Assembly: GCA_022572825.1 (NCBI GenBank)
Contig: JACZVE010000069.1
Location: 1 to 10,559 of the forward strand
Direction: 5' to 3'
Source of the DNA: SAR324 cluster bacterium
GTDB taxonomy: Bacteria > SAR324 > JACQKK01
Length of the DNA: 10,559 nucleotides
The notes below the pieces were generated by a model. That model made no database searches. It had not been told where the DNA came from and saw nothing but the letters and a program-made list of their open reading frames with translations. How positions within the stretch are numbered: the stretch's first letter is position 1; each line of letters opens with the position of its first letter. The position numbers and the translations under genes were made by a program. Of this stretch, positions 7,506 through 10,559 are shown piece after piece.

Positions 7506-7768
7506 CGGAACAGGCATACAGCCGGTAGCGCATCGCCTGCTGCGGTGCTCGCAGTGCAGAGCCATCAGGTGCGTGCAGCGGATTCGCAAGGGTCGGCAAT
7601 CGTGCCGCGCTGACCGCGATTCCAACGACCCACGGGTCGCGCGGGATGCGCCGTGCGTAATGGCGCCGTGGAAATATGCCGTGAGAGGTGAGGGGATTGG
7701 TAAGGCGCCGCTACCCGATGTAGGGACAGTCGATCGCGCCTTGTAGCGGAAGGTGAACGGAAATCGCA
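7506..7768. other. Convergent intergenic region
   Basis: This gap lies between the stops of plus-strand pcnB and the minus-strand regulator gene. I see no clear terminator with a T-run and no gene. Frames that read through it are continuations of unused pcnB frames. Confidence 0.5.
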
Positions 7769-8329
7769 TTACCGGCTGGAAGCCCGCTGTTGGATGCGAT
7801 TGAGCATCACCCTGAACTCCTCCAGGGCCGCTACCGGATCCAACTCGAAATAGCGCCGCATCAGGCCTAGATATCGCTCGATGATGGGGAGTTGTTGCTG
7901 CTCCACCTGTTGGATGTGCATTTCCACCCGTTGCAGCAACGGCTCCATCGCCTCGATTTCCGCTTGCAGATGCTCGACGTCTTGGGGGACGGTGCGAGCC
8001 GTGTACGGCGTCCTTGCCTCCCCGACGGCGCCGGATTCGCCGAAGCGCTCCGCCCGATCTTGTTGATCAAGAATTGCCTTGCTCTTTGTCTCGTCAGTGA
8101 AGACCGGGCCGGTGCCATTGAGCAGCCAATTTGGATGCGCACCGAACTTGTTCATAATGCCAAGGATCAACTCCACACTCGGCTTACTTCCCTGGGAGCC
8201 GATGAAATTGTTGTACGTTTGCGGCTTCATGCCGATCTCCATAGAGAATCGGCTTTTGTTGAGCTTCAATAAATTGCGCAGATGCTCGATCCGCTCAATG
8301 ATATCGGAAAATTTTCTTAACTTTGCCAT
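7769..8329 (-). CDS. XRE-family HTH regulator with C-terminal coiled coil
   Basis: Residues about 10-75 form a lambda-repressor-type helix-turn-helix. FSMEIGMKPQTYNNFIGSQGSKPSVELILGIMNKF (28-62) spans the DNA-reading helices, and HPNWLLNGTGPVF (65-77) is the closing motif seen in phage CI-like repressors. A charged linker follows (about 80-115). The C-terminal region (117-160) is rich in Glu, Gln and Leu with heptad-like spacing, so a dimerising coiled coil is likely. There is no S24 (LexA/CI) peptidase domain, so SOS-induced self-cleavage is not expected. The frame extends to an ATG at 8380, but a -10 element (8383-8388) lies only 2 bases from it, so I chose ATG 8329 (186 residues). No Shine-Dalgarno is visible before it. 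The gene is AT-richer than its left neighbours (22 G/C of 60 at 8281-8340), suggesting horizontal origin. Its target is unknown. Confidence 0.8.
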   Translation of the reverse strand: MAKLRKFSDIIERIEHLRNLLKLNKSRFSMEIGMKPQTYNNFIGSQGSKPSVELILGIMNKFGAHPNWLLNGTGPVFTDETKSKAILDQQDRAERFGESGAVGEARTPYTARTVPQDVEHLQAEIEAMEPLLQRVEMHIQQVEQQQLPIIERYLGLMRRYFELDPVAALEEFRVMLNRIQQRASSR

Positions 8330-8382
8330 TGGTTTAATGAGGTTTGGCGATGGATACTGCCGAATTAGATCAATGAGCATAC

Positions 8383-8412
8383 ACTATAACAAATGACCCA
8401 TTCGCCTTTCCA
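8383..8412 (-). promoter_or_regulatory. Promoter of the XRE regulator gene
   Basis: On the minus strand TGGAAA (8412-8407) and TATAGT (8388-8383) are 18 bases apart. The -10 matches 5 of 6 and is extended by TGT. Transcription would begin inside the longer version of the ORF, which supports the start at 8329 and a leader of about 45 bases. The AATGA pentamer at 8372 and 8392 flanks the -10 and could hint at autoregulation, but it is too short to insist on. Confidence 0.45.
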
Positions 8413-8717
8413 TCGCACGTTAAAGATCGCAATCTGCCGGCATCCCAATGCCATGCCAGGACCGCCGTTCAACGTCCTTATCGTCTGCATCCCGCTGCTT
8501 GCAAATTCATGCATTTCAGCAATTGTCGTCCGGTTCTTAAAGCCCTGTTGTGGAATGCCTCAGGCGTGTCAAGGTCTGACAGGACTCCTACTTTACAGAT
8601 GCACACAATTATAACCCTACACAGCGCCATATGCCACAGCGCAATATACCGTTGCAGTGGCGGTACACGCATATATCCGCTTGAGTAGGCGTTGTAAAGC
8701 ATTGTTGCCTGAATTTC
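8413..8717. other. Intergenic region with small dyads, no recognised gene
   Basis: No open frame here resembles a known protein. Two short inverted repeats are present: TGTCA (8567-8571) with TGACA (8577-8581), and TACCG (8647-8651) with CGGTA (8661-8665). Each could be an operator or chance. The region leads from the regulator promoter into the strong palindrome at 8718. Confidence 0.5.
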
Positions 8718-8750
8718 TGCTTATTCTATGGAGAAACACTAGAATAAGCA
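8718..8750. repeat. Perfect 11-bp inverted repeat with 11-base spacer
   Basis: TGCTTATTCTA (8718-8728) is the exact reverse complement of TAGAATAAGCA (8740-8750); the spacer is TGGAGAAACAC. The arm centres are 22 bases apart, two helical turns, so a dimeric protein could bind both arms on one face of the DNA. As RNA it would form an 11-bp stem with GGAG in the loop, ending on the A of an ATG. No T-run follows, so it is not an intrinsic terminator. I cannot say which protein, if any, uses it; the XRE regulator about 390 bases away is one candidate. Confidence 0.75.
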
Positions 8751-8989
8751 TGATGGAAAATCGGAAAATATTGAAATTACGGCGAAGGAGGGGTAATTCA
8801 GAGAACCTATTGAATAAAATAGTAGAGATACCTTCCTCCGGGCAATCATCGCTGGTGAAACCGCCTATACTTAATTACGAATTTCTTCGGAATTGGTTTC
8901 ATGCGATGTGCGATATTGCTGCGCTTCACGCCTTAACGCCACTCGGACTTCTGATAATATCCGAGTTATTGAAAGTTAGGACACACTAA
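8750..8989 (+). CDS. Doubtful hypothetical small protein (79 residues)
   Basis: I do not recognise this ORF. From ATG 8750 it gives a basic N-terminus (ENRKILKLRRRRG), a polar middle, and a hydrophobic C-terminal stretch (DIAALHALTPLGLLIISELL) that could be a membrane or amphipathic helix. The frame is open back to GTG 8657 (110 residues), but no start has a normal ribosome site. The nearest GGAG (8730-8733) is 16 bases from the ATG and lies in the loop of the palindrome just upstream. The region is AT-rich, 21 G/C of 60 at 8761-8820. A 7-bp hairpin falls within its 3' end. It may be a genuine transferred gene, a decayed remnant, or chance. Confidence 0.25.
   Translation: MMENRKILKLRRRRGNSENLLNKIVEIPSSGQSSLVKPPILNYEFLRNWFHAMCDIAALHALTPLGLLIISELLKVRTH
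8941..8966. repeat. 7-bp inverted repeat near the end of the small ORF
   Basis: ACTCGGA (8941-8947) pairs exactly with TCCGAGT (8960-8966) around a 12-base loop, followed by TATTG. It could be a weak terminator for a transcript from the AT-rich region, but the T-run is poor and it lies inside the doubtful ORF. Confidence 0.4.
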
Positions 8990-9366
8990 TATTAAGAACT
9001 TCCGCATCCGCATTCCATTAGTCGTGGGTGGATTTTGGATATCGGGCGCCAGGCTATCCGTAAAACCGTATACTTTCGCAGCGACCCGAGCGGCGCAGCC
9101 GTTGCGGGATCTTCCGCAGTCTGGCCGGGACGGGCGGCCTCGCGCCCAAGCGTGGCAGATACGCACCCGAGATGGTAAGGGTGGATACGCATCGTGCATT
9201 AGGGACGACTGGACGCTGCTGGAGCCATAACTTGAGCGTACCGCCTTCTCCTCGTCCTGGCAGCACCGGTGGGTGGCGGTGCGGGCAGCCGCCGTGGCAT
9301 TGCCAACTTGATGTGACGATGCACCATCCTCTGCCGCGCACCCGCCGCGCAATCGACGTTCCCCTA
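8990..9366. other. Gene-poor region upstream of trkH
   Basis: GC content returns to the higher level here. Open frames on both strands, including one of 173 codons on the minus strand that runs into trkH, have low-complexity Arg/Pro/Ser-rich translations without family features. I see no tRNA, repeat array or mobile-element end. Short direct repeats (CCGCAT twice near 9002-9013, GATACGCA twice near 9157 and 9184) are within chance. Confidence 0.55.
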
Positions 9367-9397
9367 TTGGCAATCATTGCGGCGTTGCGTTTATAAA
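9367..9397 (+). promoter_or_regulatory. Candidate promoter of trkH
   Basis: TTGGCA (9367-9372) is a 5 of 6 match to the -35 consensus. A T/A-rich -10 (TTTATAAA, 9390-9397) follows at 17-19 bases, depending on the register. Transcription from about 9404 would leave a short leader of about 26 bases containing the trkH ribosome site GGATGG (9420-9425). Confidence 0.4.
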
Positions 9398-9429
9398 CGA
9401 CGCAATCCTGGTCAACCTTGGATGGTTCC

Positions 9430-10559
9430 ATGCACCTGGCGCCAATCGTCAACGTCGTCGGCACACTGATCCTGGTGCTGGGCATCGCGCAACTGGTGCC
9501 GATGGGGATTTGCGTGCTGTACGGGGAAGTCGAGTGGCGCTTTTTTCTGGAATCGGCGCTGGGTGCGATGGTCATCGGAGGATTGCTGCTGGCCGTATCG
9601 AGAAATGCCCGGGAAATCAGCGAGCGCGACGGCTTCTTCGTTGTGACGCTGGGGTGGGTGGCGGCCGCGATAGTTGGCGCTGTGCCGTACTACCTGACGG
9701 CGACAGTACCGACCCTCACCGATGCCATGTTCGAATCCATGTCTGGCTTCACGACGACCGGCGCCAGCGTTTTTACCGACTATAGTCGCCTGAGCAAGGG
9801 CGTTCTGCTTTGGCGCAGCATGAGCCAATGGTTCGGCGGGATGGGAATCATCATGCTGGCACTGGTAATCCTGCCAGCGCTGGGTGTCGGGGGCATGCAG
9901 CTTTACAAGCGCGAGGTGCCGGGGCCCTACTCGGAAAAGCTGACGCCCCGGCTCCGGGATACCGCACGGGCGCTGTGGTCCGTTTATTTGGGATTGACCG
10001 TGATGGAAGCGGGGGTGCTGTACCTTTTAGGGATGACGCCGTTCGAAGCGGTCAACCACGCCTTGACCACGATTTCCACCGCGGGATTCAGCACGCGGGG
10101 CGATTCCATCGGCGGCTTTCAATCCCACGCCATCGAGTGGGCCATCATTGTCTTTATGTTTCTTTCGGGAATGAATTTTGCCCTCCACTACCGGCTGTTG
10201 ACCCGCCCGCGGAACCGGTGGCCCTATTTCCACGATACGGAATGGATCTGGTATGCGGTGATGATGCTGCTGGCGGCCCTGGTTGTCGTGACGTATCTGA
10301 CGCTGCGCCAAGGATACGACTTTTCCCTGGCGCTCACCAAGGGCACCTTCCAAGTGGTCGCATTAATGACGACCACCGGTTACAGCTCGGATAACTATGT
10401 CCTTTGGGGAGCGCTGCCGCAAATCCTGCTGGTGTTGCTCATGATCGCGGGCGGCTGCGCCGGCAGCACCAGCGGCGGCGTCAAGTTGGTGCGCATACTG
10501 CTGGTGTTCAAGTACATTCATGTGGAGATGCTGCGGCTGATTCACCCGCGGGTGGTGGT
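9430..10559 (+). CDS. trkH: TrkH-type potassium uptake channel (partial, 5' part)
   Basis: TrkH is the inner-membrane pore of the Trk potassium uptake system, gated by the NAD(H)/nucleotide-binding subunit TrkA. The frame runs off the window: 376 residues of an expected 480 or so are present. Three of the four selectivity-filter repeats are clear: SGFTTTGAS (T108-T110, G111), STAGFST (S216-F220) and MTTTGYSS (T314-Y318). GGCAGSTSGG (341-350) is the fourth. QWFGGMGIIMLALVILPALGVGGMQLYKRE (133-162) is a family hallmark. Hydrophobic membrane helices are spread over the whole length, and the extra N-terminal pair before the first filter fits TrkH/TrkG rather than KtrB. ATG 9430 is chosen because MHLAPIVNVVG aligns with the E. 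coli start, and GGATGG lies 4 bases upstream; an in-frame TAA at 9394-9396 limits any extension. No trkA is in the window. Confidence 0.95.
   Translation, partial: MHLAPIVNVVGTLILVLGIAQLVPMGICVLYGEVEWRFFLESALGAMVIGGLLLAVSRNAREISERDGFFVVTLGWVAAAIVGAVPYYLTATVPTLTDAMFESMSGFTTTGASVFTDYSRLSKGVLLWRSMSQWFGGMGIIMLALVILPALGVGGMQLYKREVPGPYSEKLTPRLRDTARALWSVYLGLTVMEAGVLYLLGMTPFEAVNHALTTISTAGFSTRGDSIGGFQSHAIEWAIIVFMFLSGMNFALHYRLLTRPRNRWPYFHDTEWIWYAVMMLLAALVVVTYLTLRQGYDFSLALTKGTFQVVALMTTTGYSSDNYVLWGALPQILLVLLMIAGGCAGSTSGGVKLVRILLVFKYIHVEMLRLIHPRVV

Noticed and set aside
6324..7769. 481-codon minus-strand open frame
   Set aside because: It lies opposite pcnB, whose motifs are unmistakable, and its own translation shows no family features. 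Long antisense frames are common in GC-rich coding DNA.
8372..8396. AATGA repeats as XRE operator half-sites
   Set aside because: A pentamer recurring in AT-rich DNA is expected by chance, and the spacing is not symmetrical.
8718..8750. Reading the palindrome as a XerC/XerD dif site
   Set aside because: The 11-bp arms fit in length, but dif has a central region of about 6 bases and arms unlike these; the 11-base spacer and sequence do not match.
9054..9575. 173-codon minus-strand open frame reaching into trkH
   Set aside because: It overlaps the clear trkH coding start, has no recognisable motif, and has low-complexity composition.
1..10559. CRISPR array, tRNA, rRNA or insertion sequence
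   Set aside because: No regularly spaced repeats, cloverleaf-like segments, rRNA motifs or transposase frames were found on reading both strands.

Overview
This GC-rich window carries seven well-supported genes and one doubtful small one. The TldD/TldE pair, the PcnB-type nucleotidyltransferase, the RimJ-like acetyltransferase and the TrkH-type potassium channel together suggest a Gram-negative proteobacterium, most likely gamma- or beta-like. I cannot name a genus from the sequence alone. Most genes are strongly GC-rich (positions 5041-5100 hold 44 G/C of 60). The stretch from about 8280 to 9000 is markedly AT-richer (8701-8820 hold 41 G/C of 120) and looks like inserted or accessory DNA.

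Layout. Positions 1-299 hold no convincing gene. Three minus-strand genes follow, read right to left: a RimJ-like GNAT acetyltransferase (2709-2137), a transaldolase-family aldolase (2003-1077) and a CADD/PqqC-like non-heme iron protein of the HDO superfamily (992-300). Gaps of 133 and 84 bases make a shared transcript possible but unproven. A non-coding divergent region (about 2710-3261) carries a double-hairpin, REP-like repeat and candidate promoters facing both ways.

On the plus strand, tldD (3262-4641) and tldE/pmbA (4641-5981) overlap by one base and should be co-translated as the two subunits of the TldD/TldE metalloprotease. A pcnB-like poly(A) polymerase gene with a TTG start (6111-7505) follows. 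A minus-strand XRE-family regulator (8329-7769) then opens the AT-rich segment. That segment also contains a perfect 11+11 bp inverted repeat, further small dyads and a doubtful 79-codon ORF. A gene-poor stretch leads to a candidate promoter and the 5' part of trkH (9430 to the window edge).

How the genes work together: only tldD-tldE is a clear functional unit. The most notable protein-level points are an aldolase that carries transaldolase-type rather than fructose-6-phosphate-aldolase-type active-site residues, with a large insertion, and a CADD-like protein without the tyrosines linked to pABA formation in its chlamydial relative. No mobile-element gene, CRISPR array, tRNA or rRNA was recognised.
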